Positions 16,756 through 25,933 of a stretch of DNA of 64,000 nucleotides are shown piece by piece. Source of the stretch: Gammaproteobacteria bacterium (GTDB lineage Bacteria > Pseudomonadota > Gammaproteobacteria > Pseudomonadales > Pseudomonadaceae); NCBI GenBank assembly GCA_012728315.1, contig JAAYFI010000026.1, forward strand, positions 237,778-301,777. The letters run 5' to 3'. The position numbers and the translations under genes were made by a program. The first letter of the stretch is position 1; every line of letters begins with the position of its first letter. Under the pieces are notes generated by a model. The model ran no database searches. It was not told the origin of the DNA and worked only from the letters and a program-made list of their open reading frames with translations.

Positions 16756-18552
16756 CTACAGCGACTTCCAGAGCGAGTCAAAGTCTTCGCTCTTGGTTGT
16801 ACCTTTTAGTGTGGATGTTGTGCGCGTGTCCACAGGTTGAGTTGGGGTTAATAAGCGATATTCAAATTGGTTGATACTGCCAGTATGCATTGAGCGCTGA
16901 GTTAAGATCGCTTTCAGCTCTTTGCCTTGCTGGTTGATGGCTACTTTATGACCTTCTTGGAAGGGGATGCGTGGCGCGATCACACTGGCCGGGCGTGACA
17001 GAGCAGGAATTTCTGGAACCAATAAAGCGCGCAGGAAATGGCTGGATGTTTCGCCACTGCGCAGCAACTGTAAGCCACAGGGTTGTGCGTTTGGAGCGAT
17101 CAGCTCAATACCGATTTGGGTGCTGGCTGTGCCCACTTGTCGAATCCAGCGAATCACTGCAGTGGCCCAAGGTTTGTCTGGGCTTTCTCGCAGAGCAATA
17201 ATCTCACCCGCCTGCAGTTGCGAGGGGGCTGCAGCGTTCCAAGCTAAGCAATAACCGCCAGGGCTGTGATTGATGATTTTCAGCGGATAGATGGGATACA
17301 ACAGCTCGGGCTCTGCTTGTGACGGCTCACTGGCTTCTGCGCTGTCAGTCATCTGCGGTGCTTCATATTCAATGAGATCCGCTTGTAAAGGGTCTTGCTC
17401 AATGGCTAACTCAGCATCAATAGCATTGGCCCAGATATCAGGAGGGCTGTTATCTGTTTGATATTGCACTACTGTGGTTTGCGGTAGCTTAAGTGTCATA
17501 TCAAAGGGCTCTTGCCCTGCTAAATAATAATGAACAGCACTCATACCTAAACATAACTCCAGGGTGCCCGTGCTGCTGGTGCGCTGGAAGTCACGCTTGG
17601 CGATATTACCCCATGCGCTACAGAGCTGGGCGAGTAGAGTGGACGACATATTTTCAGGCACATGAATGCGTGCTTTGATTTTTTTGTTTGCTAATGATTG
17701 CTGATATTGGGCGAGCGCTTCTGCCAAATCGAGGGTATTAAAACCGAGGCGTGCAGGGCTGCTGTCTTCGGCAATCAGCTCTTTGTAACGCGGCGGGGCG
17801 TCGCTGTTGAGGTTGACGATAAATAAGCTGCTTGGCAAATCTGCATTTTGCAGCGTGGCCAAGTGACACCAGCTGGGTAAGGTATGTGCAACAATGGAAA
17901 TGTCACTTTGGCGCATTTGATTGATGCGTGAGCAGCTCAGTAATAATGCACAACTGTAAGCCGCTTCGACGCTTTGCTCATTAATATGGCCGAGTAAAGT
18001 ATCGCGAATAGGCTGTGTGTGTAAGTTGTTTTTTCGCGCCAACCAATAGATTTGGTGCAGCTCTAACCAGAAGTTGGTCACCGCTGGGTAGTACAGCTGG
18101 TAGGTGCGCACCAGAGATGCAAACATGCTGTGCATCGTGCGCTGCAGCGCTAAAGCGAGCATGGAGTTCGGTTGCTGCACGCTATCAATCAGTACCAGTT
18201 TATAGCCCGTGGTGAGATGGTTTTGTAAGGCTTGGCTTAAGTTTGCAACCTTTTGTGCACGCTCGTTTAGCATGACGGAGTTATTTAAAAAGTGCTTCTC
18301 AAGCTGTGAATTAATAAATGTCACTTCAGGGCGTAGTAGCTCAAGCAGTTGCAGACGATTGTCCGCAGGGGCTTGCAAGTTATTGAGCTCAATCAACGCT
18401 TGGTAGAGCAGCCTCGCGGTCTCACCAATATTAGCCTTGGGTAAATTTTGGATCCACAGCTTTAAATCACGCACGCTTGGCTTACAGAACGATAAGTGTG
18501 TCTGTTCTGGAGTTGGCACGCGCAAGCGTAATTTTAGGCTGTGTGTATCCAT
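16756..18552 (-). CDS. PilZ-domain protein next to fimX
   Basis: A 598-residue protein with a large helical N-terminal region (about 1-400) of no domain I recognise and a PilZ domain near 420-520. The PilZ half shows the c-di-GMP signature NHSPGG, (D/N)xSxxG, followed by alternating strands (GEIIALRESPDKPWATAVIRWIRQVG). The order fimX / PilZ protein / psd matches PA4959-PA4958-PA4957 in P. aeruginosa; I recall PA4958 being the c-di-GMP receptor FimW, which helps pilus assembly after surface contact, but I am not certain of that assignment. It lies upstream of fimX on the same strand (48 nt), so the two are probably co-transcribed. The upstream Arg-containing half of the PilZ motif was not pinned down. 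Confidence 0.82.
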   Translation of the reverse strand: MDTHSLKLRLRVPTPEQTHLSFCKPSVRDLKLWIQNLPKANIGETARLLYQALIELNNLQAPADNRLQLLELLRPEVTFINSQLEKHFLNNSVMLNERAQKVANLSQALQNHLTTGYKLVLIDSVQQPNSMLALALQRTMHSMFASLVRTYQLYYPAVTNFWLELHQIYWLARKNNLHTQPIRDTLLGHINEQSVEAAYSCALLLSCSRINQMRQSDISIVAHTLPSWCHLATLQNADLPSSLFIVNLNSDAPPRYKELIAEDSSPARLGFNTLDLAEALAQYQQSLANKKIKARIHVPENMSSTLLAQLCSAWGNIAKRDFQRTSSTGTLELCLGMSAVHYYLAGQEPFDMTLKLPQTTVVQYQTDNSPPDIWANAIDAELAIEQDPLQADLIEYEAPQMTDSAEASEPSQAEPELLYPIYPLKIINHSPGGYCLAWNAAAPSQLQAGEIIALRESPDKPWATAVIRWIRQVGTASTQIGIELIAPNAQPCGLQLLRSGETSSHFLRALLVPEIPALSRPASVIAPRIPFQEGHKVAINQQGKELKAILTQRSMHTGSINQFEYRLLTPTQPVDTRTTSTLKGTTKSEDFDSLWKSL

Positions 18553-18610
18553 TAGATTTTCCTATTTACATGATCAACTGTAGTAGCATTTAGATCATTG
18601 AAGAGCGAGA

Positions 18611-18637
18611 CAATATGGGGTCTGGCTCGACATATTG
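18611..18637 (-). other. Inverted repeat between psd and the PilZ gene
   Basis: CAATATG (18611-18617) and CATATTG (18631-18637) form a 7-bp stem with a 13-nt loop, just after the psd stop in the direction of transcription. There is no U-run; it may be a weak terminator or a processing site. Confidence 0.3.
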
Positions 18638-18646
18638 CATTGATAT

Positions 18647-19510
18647 TTAAAGTTCTGCAGCAAGACGTTGACCAACTTGTACAGCGCTGGCTGGCGCGAG
18701 TGTATTGTCCCAAGTTACATGGTTTGGGCCAAATAAGACTATGGCTGTAGAGCCCAGTTTAAAGCGACCGAGCTCGGCTCCTTTTTCAAGGGTAATAGGT
18801 TGTCGAGCGGTTTGACTATAATCATACGAACGCAGGCTGCGCATGGGTGGGGTTACTAAACCGGCCCACACTGTTTCAATGCTCGCCACGACCATCGCAC
18901 CAACTAAAACGACTGCCATCGGGCCTTGTTCCGTATCAAAAATACAGGCAACACGTTCGTTGCGGGCAAAGAGTTCGGGTACATGCTCGGCAGTGGTTTG
19001 ATTGACGGAAAATAAGCGCCCAGGAATATAAACCATCTCACGTAGAATACCCGTCAGCGGCATATGCACGCGGTGGTAGTCTTTGGGTGATAAATATACT
19101 GTCGCAAAATGACCGCCCATAAAAGGAGCAGCGCGCTCAGCATCACCGCCAAGGAGTTCTAACAAGCTAAAACTATGGCCTTTGGCTTGAAAAATACGAC
19201 CGTGTTCAATGTTACCCAGCTGGCTGATCGCTCCGTCAGCGGGACATAATACGGCTTTTTCACTCTGATCTAAAGGGCGAGCATCGGCTTTGAGTGCGCG
19301 GGTGAAAAAATCATTGAAGTGGCGATAAGCGCTCGGGTCTTCTAATTGCGCTTCACTCATGTTCACTTGGTAGCGTTTGATAAACCAAGCGATGAGACGG
19401 TTTTTAAACCAAGGCGCTTCGCATTCGGCGAGGTATCCGATCAGGCGTGACAACGTATGATGAGGCAAAACGTATTGCATAAAAATAAATAGACGTTGCT
19501 TGATGTCCAT
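18647..19510 (-). CDS. psd: Phosphatidylserine decarboxylase proenzyme
   Basis: A 287-residue proenzyme. The self-cleavage site LGST (in [13 protein letters not shown], about residues 251-254) generates the pyruvoyl group; [11 protein letters not shown], the [13 protein letters not shown] His motif (about 141-153) and a basic, partly hydrophobic N-terminus that holds it at the inner membrane are all present. It makes phosphatidylethanolamine, the main zwitterionic lipid. The gene sits between the PilZ and HDOD genes on the same strand; rhdA, its neighbour in P. aeruginosa, is not found here. Confidence 0.97.
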   Translation of the reverse strand: MDIKQRLFIFMQYVLPHHTLSRLIGYLAECEAPWFKNRLIAWFIKRYQVNMSEAQLEDPSAYRHFNDFFTRALKADARPLDQSEKAVLCPADGAISQLGNIEHGRIFQAKGHSFSLLELLGGDAERAAPFMGGHFATVYLSPKDYHRVHMPLTGILREMVYIPGRLFSVNQTTAEHVPELFARNERVACIFDTEQGPMAVVLVGAMVVASIETVWAGLVTPPMRSLRSYDYSQTARQPITLEKGAELGRFKLGSTAIVLFGPNHVTWDNTLAPASAVQVGQRLAAEL

Positions 19511-19661
19511 GTACTGAGCCCTTTAGCTTTGATAAGTCAGTGTAAGAGTTAAGATGATGAGTGTAACGAAGATTGCACAGTAGCGGGCACATACTAATCA
19601 GTTATAGGCCAGTTTGCACGATGTACATGCACTCTAGCGGCTGTTGATGATGGCCAATAGA

Positions 19662-21191
19662 TTAACGTGAACGCGTGCTAAAAAGTAGTAGCGCGCGCTC
19701 AACGCAGGCTAAGGTTTTTTTAAAAGCTTGTAGCGTGGTTGGGTGTAAGGTGCGTGAGCATTGGTCAGCAGCAATCAGCATCACGATGCGACGGCTGTTT
19801 GAGACAGAGGCGAGCACCCAGTTGGCCTGAGTGAAAATTTGGGTCAACTCAGGGGCTAACAGCGGTGCGAGACGTGCTGAGTTAGTGTCCGTCAGCAGCA
19901 CAGATGTTGGCTGTTTAAGCAGGTGCTGTAGCAGTGGGCTTGTTGCTAAGGTAAAGCTGTGGGGGAGTTGATCGGGTTTAATCCCATGTAGATGGCTGAC
20001 TTGTGCACGTTGAGCCTGCGAGTCGAGCAACAGCATGCAAATTCGCTGCATGCCGCAGGCTTGTAATGCCAGACTGATGCGCTGAGTGATTTGTACAGTG
20101 TTACTAAAAGGTGAAGGTGCTTGTAGCAGTTCAGCACAGTGTAAGCGCCATTGGACTAAATCAGCGCCGGGTGGTGCCGATGCGCTTGCAGGCTCTGCCG
20201 CTCGGCGCAAGCGCTGGGTTGACCAAGGCCATAATAATGCTTGCGCAGGATGCCAGAGATCAGCATGGTGCTTGATGCGTGCATGCTTAACCGCTAGCTG
20301 GTGAGTGCTTTGTTGTACGTTGGCCAATTCGTCTTTTAAATATAAGCTGATTAACCGCTGCCAGCGTAAGCATTGTTCGCTACCCCATGAATTATGTGCG
20401 GCCATAACTAGGCCGCAGGTGAATATAAGCGTATTGGCAGGGCGGTTGAGCCAGTTGTTGAGCTGTGGCTGCTGGTCAAGCATTTGTTGTTGCAATAAGG
20501 GTTGCTCCGATTGTCGAGCAATATGTAGAGCCTGTACCAGTTGTTGCGGGTTTTCGCTCAGCAAACGGTAGCCTTCAATCACCCAGTGCGGTAGTTTCCA
20601 GTGTTCGGCCAGACCTAAACATAGGGCTGTCAGTGGCATGCCTAATAATTCATGTTCAACCTTCTCAGCGGGTTCATTATCGCCCAGTACGCGGCGCTCC
20701 CATTGCTCAAAGAGTTCAGGGTGGCGAGTCAGTAGCGGCCAAGAAGGTGCTAGAAATAGCAGGCTGCCCCAGTGTATTTCTTGCCATAAACGCGCCATCC
20801 GCGTACTGAATAACCCCATGGCTTGGATATTTAAATGCTGGCCAATGAGCCAGACTTGACGCAAAGCTATAGGAATATTGGATTCTTGGTCGTCAATAAG
20901 GCTTTTTAGCAGTACGCCGCAACGTTGTAAGCCAAGGCGCGATAAAGCGTTCTCAAGTGTTTGCACAGGTTCGGCCAAAGAACTGTTACCGCGATTGGCT
21001 TCGCGCATAATAATAAATGCGATGGTTGGGGCTTGGCTGATGACTTGGGCAATATCGCGTAATGATTTACTTGGACTGTGCAGTGCCTGTAGTGCAAGTT
21101 CGCGGTGGCTTTGATAAACCGGTAGGCGCGTGTTATCGAGGCGTTTTATCCACTGATTTAAAACATCATGTTGGGGTACAATATTTGACAT
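19662..21191 (-). CDS. HDOD-domain protein with a GAF-like C-terminus
   Basis: A 509-residue protein. Residues about 15-215 look like an HDOD domain (LPVYQSHRELALQALHSPSKSLRDIAQVISQAPTIAFIIMREANR, then a helical core), an HD-related fold that lost the metal-binding His/Asp pair and acts in signalling. The part from about 350 to 505 (ITQRISLALQACGMQRICMLLL..) resembles a GAF domain. Position beside motA suggests a role in the motility and c-di-GMP group, as with the similarly placed uncharacterised gene in P. aeruginosa, but no function can be given. It is divergent from motA, with 112 nt between. Confidence 0.7.
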   Translation of the reverse strand: MSNIVPQHDVLNQWIKRLDNTRLPVYQSHRELALQALHSPSKSLRDIAQVISQAPTIAFIIMREANRGNSSLAEPVQTLENALSRLGLQRCGVLLKSLIDDQESNIPIALRQVWLIGQHLNIQAMGLFSTRMARLWQEIHWGSLLFLAPSWPLLTRHPELFEQWERRVLGDNEPAEKVEHELLGMPLTALCLGLAEHWKLPHWVIEGYRLLSENPQQLVQALHIARQSEQPLLQQQMLDQQPQLNNWLNRPANTLIFTCGLVMAAHNSWGSEQCLRWQRLISLYLKDELANVQQSTHQLAVKHARIKHHADLWHPAQALLWPWSTQRLRRAAEPASASAPPGADLVQWRLHCAELLQAPSPFSNTVQITQRISLALQACGMQRICMLLLDSQAQRAQVSHLHGIKPDQLPHSFTLATSPLLQHLLKQPTSVLLTDTNSARLAPLLAPELTQIFTQANWVLASVSNSRRIVMLIAADQCSRTLHPTTLQAFKKTLACVERALLLFSTRSR

Positions 21192-21303
21192 AAATATTCA
21201 GCCTATGATCTGTCAGCTTTGCTGGGCACTATGCCAGTATAGTAACCAATATTTACAAAGGCTGTTATCCTACCAACGGTTTTGGGGTTGTGCGGTTTAT
21301 TTT

Positions 21304-22155
21304 ATGGTAAAAATTATTGGGATTGTCGTTGTTTTTGCGAGTGTTTTAGCTGGGTTTATACTGTCGGGCGGGAAAATTGCTGCGATTATCCAGCCATTTG
21401 AAGTGTTAATTATTGGTGGTGCGGCATTGGGCGCTTTTTTACAGGCTAACCCCAGCAGTACCTTTATGCAGGTTGCGAAGAAGTCATTGACTATGTTCAG
21501 TACGCGCTTTACTAAGGCGCTGTATCTGGATGTGTTAAAAATGTTGTATGAGATCCTTAACAAGAGCCGTCGTGAAGGCATGATGGCCATTGAGGTCGAT
21601 ATTGAAGATCCTGCGGCCAGCCCGATTTTTAGCAAGTACCCCGCATTATTGAAAGATCAGCGCATGACGGAGTTTGTCTGCGACTATTTACGTATTATGT
21701 CGACTGGAAATATGGCGCCTCATGAGTTTGAGGGGCTATTTGATATGGAATTGGCCAGTTTAAAAGAAGACCTTGATCATCCAGGTCATGCAGTGACCAG
21801 CGTAGCAGACGGTTTGCCAGGCTTTGGTATCGTTGCTGCAGTGCTGGGAATTGTTGTCACTATGGCCATGCTGGGTGAGGCCGAACAGGCGGCTTTAGGG
21901 CAGCATGTGGGGGCGGCTCTGGTGGGGACCTTTTTAGGTATTTTGGCTGCGTATGGTTTTTTTGGCCCCTTAGCTGCCAGCCTGAACCACGACGCTAAAG
22001 AAGAGCTTAATTTGTATGAGGCGATTAAAGCCACGCTGGTAGCCTCTGCGTCCGGGATGCCGCCGAGTCTGGCGGTGGAGTTTGGGCGTAAGGTTTTATA
22101 CGGTGCGCATCGACCCTCATTTGTTGAATTAGAGCAAGCTGTGCGAGGCGGCTAA
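21304..22155 (+). CDS. motA: Flagellar stator protein MotA
   Basis: A 283-residue protein (start MVKIIGIVVVFASVLAGFIL; the ORF track extends further upstream without family support). Four membrane segments: about 1-20, 30-50, and the pair near 165-220 containing ADGLPGFGIVAAVLGIVVTMAML and LVGTFLGILAAYGFFGPLA. The cytoplasmic loop carries the charged residues that contact the rotor (SRREGMMAIEVDIEDP). With MotB it forms the ion-driven stator. Length equals P. aeruginosa MotA. The ribosome site is weak. motB follows after 5 nt. No flagellar structural gene lies in this window. Confidence 0.95.
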   Translation: MVKIIGIVVVFASVLAGFILSGGKIAAIIQPFEVLIIGGAALGAFLQANPSSTFMQVAKKSLTMFSTRFTKALYLDVLKMLYEILNKSRREGMMAIEVDIEDPAASPIFSKYPALLKDQRMTEFVCDYLRIMSTGNMAPHEFEGLFDMELASLKEDLDHPGHAVTSVADGLPGFGIVAAVLGIVVTMAMLGEAEQAALGQHVGAALVGTFLGILAAYGFFGPLAASLNHDAKEELNLYEAIKATLVASASGMPPSLAVEFGRKVLYGAHRPSFVELEQAVRGG

Positions 22156-22160
22156 AGGCG

Positions 22161-23165
22161 ATGGATACCAATCAGCCGGTTATCGTTAAGCGGGTCAAAA
22201 AAGTTGCTGCAGGCCACCATGGCGGCGCTTGGAAAATTGCCTTTGCTGACTTTGCAGTCGCTATGATGGCGTTTTTCTTAGTGATGTGGCTGATGTCGTC
22301 TGCGACCCCTGAGCAGAAAAAAGCTATTTCAGGTTACTTTCAAGACCCTATTGGTTTTTCAGAGAGCGCCAGTCCTTATGTCATTGATTTAGGCGGTACG
22401 CCGACGCCGGCGCCTGATCGCACGCTGAATCCTGAACTCAATGAGCAGATTACTCTAGGTGAGCAGCCACTGAATGAACAGCAGCTCAGTGAGCAAGAAG
22501 CCGAGCGCTTGTATGAGCAGTTAGAGCGTGAGCGTTTAGATATTTTACTGGTTGAGCTGCAGCGTAAAATTCATGAAAACTTGGATTTGCGTCCCTATAA
22601 AGAGCAAATCTTGATGGATGTTTCGCGCGATGGCTTGCGTATCCAAATTGCCGATGCGGCCAATCGGCCGATGTTTGATTTAGGTAGTGCGCGTTTGCAG
22701 CCTTATTTTGAAGATATTCTGTATTTAATGGCGGATACCATACGCGCGGTCCCGAATAAGATCAGTGTCGGGGGGCATACCGATGCCAAGCCTTATGCGG
22801 GTGACAGTGGTTTTGGCAACTGGGAGTTATCAGCCAGCCGTGCCAATGCTGCGCGGCGGGCATTGCGTGCCGGAGGCTTGGATGATGAGAAAGTGGCTCA
22901 AGTTGCCGGCTACGCCTCATCGGCATTGTTTGATCGCGCTGACCCATACAGTCCGAGTAATCGTCGGATTGATATTTTAGTCTTAACTAAGCGCGCTCTG
23001 CAGGCCATTGAAGGCGAGCCGGAGCGCCCGGCAGAGTCTGCTAAGACTGAAGCTGCTGGTGAGACTGAGCAGGCACCTACAGGGGGTTCGGCGGGTAAGC
23101 CTTTGCGTGAAAAGCTGAATGTATTTGAGCAAGGTGTTTTACAGTTTGACGATGTAAAAAACTAA
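22161..23165 (+). CDS. motB: Flagellar stator protein MotB
   Basis: A 334-residue protein: short cytoplasmic N-terminus with HHGGAWKIAFADFAVAMMAFFLVMWLM, which contains the single membrane helix and the conserved ion-binding Asp (about residue 30), a plug/linker region, then an OmpA-like peptidoglycan-binding domain (about 150-275) with ISVGGHTDAKPY, NWELSASRANAARRAL and NRRIDILVL. The C-terminal 55 residues are acidic and Pro/Gly-rich, as in Pseudomonas MotB. It anchors the stator to the cell wall. Co-transcribed with motA. A 12-bp hairpin follows the gene. Confidence 0.96.
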   Translation: MDTNQPVIVKRVKKVAAGHHGGAWKIAFADFAVAMMAFFLVMWLMSSATPEQKKAISGYFQDPIGFSESASPYVIDLGGTPTPAPDRTLNPELNEQITLGEQPLNEQQLSEQEAERLYEQLERERLDILLVELQRKIHENLDLRPYKEQILMDVSRDGLRIQIADAANRPMFDLGSARLQPYFEDILYLMADTIRAVPNKISVGGHTDAKPYAGDSGFGNWELSASRANAARRALRAGGLDDEKVAQVAGYASSALFDRADPYSPSNRRIDILVLTKRALQAIEGEPERPAESAKTEAAGETEQAPTGGSAGKPLREKLNVFEQGVLQFDDVKN

Positions 23166-23175
23166 TCGGATTGAG

Positions 23176-23206
23176 CCGCCTTTACTGCGCTGCACAGTAA
23201 AGGCGG
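23176..23206. terminator. Bidirectional hairpin between motB and rsgA
   Basis: CCGCCTTTACTG pairs with CAGTAAAGGCGG around a 7-nt loop: a 12-bp perfect stem in the 48-nt gap between two convergent genes. No long U-run is present, but the position fits termination from both sides. Confidence 0.7.
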
Positions 23207-23213
23207 GGCTGAT

Positions 23214-24245
23214 TTAATACTGTTCTGTTTGAATGCCGCTAATAATGTGTTTAAAGCTGGCTAAACGCTGTGGATTGATCTGGCCGGCTTCGACCGCTGC
23301 TAAGAGTGCGCAGCCTGGCTCATGTTCATGGCTGCAGTTGCGAAAGCGGCAATGGCCTAAGTGTTCTTGGAACTCAATAAACCCTGCCTCCACATCAGCA
23401 ACGCTGACGTGCCCGAGCCCAAATTCGCGAATACCCGGTGAGTCAATCAGCTGGCCGCCGGCGGGAAAGTGAAATAGGCGGGCCGTGGTTGTGGTATGTG
23501 TGCCTTTGCCTGTGAGCTCAGATAGAGCGCCCACGCGTGTATCCGTATCGGGCAGTAAACGGTTGACGAGAGATGATTTACCCACCCCAGATTGGCCGAC
23601 AAAAACACTCACCTGATTGTTTAGCAGGCTTTGCAGTTGCGCTAAACCATCGCCGGAGTACGCAGACACCTCCAGCAATGGATAACCCAAGCTGTGATAG
23701 GTGTTGAGCAGGGTGTGTACTCGGGAGCTGCCGCTTGGGTCTAGCAGGTCAGATTTGTTCAGCAATAACAGCGGCTTAATTCCCGCATGTTCCGCCGCAA
23801 TAATATAACGATCAATAAGATTGGCGTGTGGCTCGGGCAATGGAGCAAAGACAATCACAATCAGATCCACGTTGGCCGCCACGGGTTTGAGTTGTCCGCG
23901 CGAATCGGGACGGCGCAGTTCGCTGTGGCGAGGTAATTGCGCAACAATAATCCCTAAGCCTTGATTGCCAGGTCGCCAGACGACGCGATCGCCGGTCACT
24001 AGAGCAGGTAAGTTAGCGCGTAAATAACAGCGGAAGGTTTGTCCAGCCAGCTCAGGTGATTCGGCTTCTACTTCAACTTGGACGCCGAAGTGTGCAATCA
24101 CTAAGCCATGCTGCTCTGCGCCTAAATCACCACCCTCAAGTTCTTCAAGGGTGCGCTCTTCACGCTTGGCGGCACGGGCGAGGCGTTCTTCTTGGATTTT
24201 ATTAATGCGCCAACCTTGGCGGCGATTTAAAGTGCGTTTGGCCAT
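23214..24245 (-). CDS. rsgA: Small-ribosomal-subunit GTPase RsgA
   Basis: A 343-residue circularly permuted GTPase. An OB-fold is at about 40-115, then the G motifs in permuted order: [10 protein letters not shown] (G4, about 155-165), [14 protein letters not shown] (G1, about 212-225), [10 protein letters not shown] (G3), and a zinc knuckle [14 protein letters not shown] (about 293-306). It helps mature the 30S subunit and release of late assembly factors. In P. aeruginosa the neighbouring gene is orn; here the upstream neighbour is a cation exchanger instead. The order beside motB is conserved. Confidence 0.97.
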   Translation of the reverse strand: MAKRTLNRRQGWRINKIQEERLARAAKREERTLEELEGGDLGAEQHGLVIAHFGVQVEVEAESPELAGQTFRCYLRANLPALVTGDRVVWRPGNQGLGIIVAQLPRHSELRRPDSRGQLKPVAANVDLIVIVFAPLPEPHANLIDRYIIAAEHAGIKPLLLLNKSDLLDPSGSSRVHTLLNTYHSLGYPLLEVSAYSGDGLAQLQSLLNNQVSVFVGQSGVGKSSLVNRLLPDTDTRVGALSELTGKGTHTTTTARLFHFPAGGQLIDSPGIREFGLGHVSVADVEAGFIEFQEHLGHCRFRNCSHEHEPGCALLAAVEAGQINPQRLASFKHIISGIQTEQY

Positions 24246-24269
24246 ATATAACTCATTTAGTGAAAACGC

Positions 24270-24301
24270 TAAAAGTGGGTGCTTAATCGGCTAGCACCCT
24301 C
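24270..24301 (-). terminator. Terminator-like hairpin after the cation exchanger
   Basis: Read leftward: GGGTGC, an 11-nt loop, GCACCC, then ACTTTT. The 6-bp GC-rich stem with a short U-run follows directly after the exchanger stop and precedes rsgA, separating the two transcripts at least partly. Confidence 0.5.
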
Positions 24302-24306
24302 TTGAT

Positions 24307-25410
24307 TTAATTGTTGAGTGGTAAACCGCGCTGAATACGCCAAGCTCGGGCGGCAATTACAAATAAAGTAATGGCTGTTAAAGGGACCACATAGCCCAGC
24401 ATCGCATCGGCAAAGGTGCTGGCAAAGGAGTCGCCGTTGCTTTGCATAATTAGATAGGCGGTATAGGCAATGTAGTAGCCTAAAAAAAGCGCACCTTCCC
24501 AGCGGTTGATACGGTAACCGGCAAAGAATACCGGCAGGCACGCGATCATAACGGCGATCATTACTGGAAAATCAAACTCAATGGCGCCGCGTGCAACCGC
24601 AATGCTTTCAGGAGAGACTAAGCCTGCTAAACCAAGCACCGCCAGTAGATTAAATAAATTACTACCAACGATATTACCCACGGCGATATCACGCTCACCT
24701 TTCCAGGCGGCAATCAGCGAGGTCGCCAGCTCGGGCAAAGAGGTGCCCACTGCAATAATGGTTAAACCTATCACCAATTCTGAGAGACCTAAGGCTTGGG
24801 CCAAGCTAACAGCGCCGCTAACCAGTAAGTTGGAGCCTACGACAAGCAGTGCTAAACCCGCCAGAATATATAGGGCGTTTATCAGTGGAGCTAAACGGTG
24901 TGGGTTAATTTGTGCGCTGTATTCATCATCGCTGTCGGTTGATTGGCCGGGTTTCCAAGCCCTTAAACTGCTAATAATTAAATAGCCGGTGTAGGCAATA
25001 ATGCACGCAAATAAAATTAAGCCATCTAAGCGGCTGTAGCTGCCATCCATTGCTAAAAACCAAGCTAACAAGCCTGCAGCAATCATAATAGGAACATCTA
25101 AGCGCACCAGCTGGCGGGAAACAATTAAGGGGGTGATAACAGCGGAAAGACCCAGAATAAACAGGACGTTAAAGATATTGCTGCCAATCACATTACCAAT
25201 CGCAATATCACCTTGGCCAAGAAAAGCCGATTGTGTGCTAACCGCCATTTCCGGGGCACTGGTACCAAAAGCCACGACGGTTAAGCCAATGATCAAGGGC
25301 GATATACCAAATCGTGCCGCCAGCCGAGCTGCGCCGCGCACCAGAACTTCAGCGCCTATGACCAACAAAATAAAGCCGCCAATGAGATAGGCAAAGGTTA
25401 AAACAGACAT
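24307..25410 (-). CDS. Calcium/sodium antiporter (CaCA superfamily, YrbG type)
   Basis: A 367-residue membrane protein with about ten hydrophobic segments in two inverted halves. Both alpha repeats are intact: VVAFGTSAPEMAVSTQ with GNVIGSNIFNVLFILG (about 45-90), and IIAVGTSLPELATSLI with GNIVGSNLFNLLAVLG (about 220-265); these carry the Glu and Asn ion ligands. It exchanges Na+ (or K+) for Ca2+ across the inner membrane. A short acidic loop (STDSDDEYSAQ) joins the halves. In many gammaproteobacteria yrbG lies with the lipopolysaccharide-transport genes; here it stands alone beside rsgA. Confidence 0.92.
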   Translation of the reverse strand: MSVLTFAYLIGGFILLVIGAEVLVRGAARLAARFGISPLIIGLTVVAFGTSAPEMAVSTQSAFLGQGDIAIGNVIGSNIFNVLFILGLSAVITPLIVSRQLVRLDVPIMIAAGLLAWFLAMDGSYSRLDGLILFACIIAYTGYLIISSLRAWKPGQSTDSDDEYSAQINPHRLAPLINALYILAGLALLVVGSNLLVSGAVSLAQALGLSELVIGLTIIAVGTSLPELATSLIAAWKGERDIAVGNIVGSNLFNLLAVLGLAGLVSPESIAVARGAIEFDFPVMIAVMIACLPVFFAGYRINRWEGALFLGYYIAYTAYLIMQSNGDSFASTFADAMLGYVVPLTAITLFVIAARAWRIQRGLPLNN

Positions 25411-25495
25411 GCGGGAAACTCCGACTCTTTCCTAAGTGATGGTGGTTAGATTAGCAGGTTGTGAACGGTGGGTAAGGAGTTTTCATTAGAAAATA

Positions 25496-25858
25496 TTAAC
25501 GCACGGTGTGCAGACGCACCGGCACAACACCGCTATGGATCATGTTGATTTTTTCTGCAGCAGCGCGCGAGAGATCAATAATGCGCCCCTTAGCGTAAGG
25601 GCCGCGGTCATTGATGCGCACGATGACGCTCTGATTATTGAGGGTGTTGGTGACTTTGACGCGCGTTCCAAACGGCAGGGTTCGATGTGCGGCGGTCAAT
25701 GCATGCTGATTGAAAGTTTCACCACTGGCGGTTTTCTTACCATGGTGCTGGGCACCATACCAAGAGGCTTGACCGCTTATACCTGTATCTAGGCTGCCAC
25801 GCTGAGTGGAGCAGGCGCTCAAGAGCAGCACGACAGCAAAGAAAATATAGAAGCGCAT
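25496..25858 (-). CDS. Short RlpA-like septal-ring lipoprotein
   Basis: A 120-residue protein with a lipoprotein signal (hydrophobic run then LLLSACST, lipobox Cys at about residue 16) and a double-psi beta-barrel domain: [42 protein letters not shown] and [26 protein letters not shown]. The DRGP segment and the catalytic Glu/Asp region match RlpA, a lytic transglycosylase acting on denuded glycan strands. It lacks the C-terminal SPOR domain of full RlpA (typically over 300 residues), so it is one of the short forms. Monocistronic, separated from gatB by a 13-bp hairpin. Confidence 0.88.
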   Translation of the reverse strand: MRFYIFFAVVLLLSACSTQRGSLDTGISGQASWYGAQHHGKKTASGETFNQHALTAAHRTLPFGTRVKVTNTLNNQSVIVRINDRGPYAKGRIIDLSRAAAEKINMIHSGVVPVRLHTVR

Positions 25859-25892
25859 GGTTGGTGTCCTTGAACAGTCGTCAGTCAGAGCT

Positions 25893-25924
25893 GCTTAAAG
25901 CTGGCGACAATGCCAGCTTTAAGC
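25893..25924 (-). terminator. 13-bp perfect hairpin after gatB
   Basis: GCTTAAAGCTGGC and GCCAGCTTTAAGC pair completely around a 6-nt loop, ending 9 nt beyond the gatB stop. There is no U-run. It most likely protects the 3' end of, or terminates, the gatCAB transcript. Confidence 0.65.
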
Positions 25925-25933
25925 GCCTGTGAG

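Noticed and set aside
21192-21303. Flagellar sigma-28 promoter before motA
   Set aside because: No TAAG-N15-GCCGATAA-like sequence was found; only weak sigma-70-like elements with wrong spacing.
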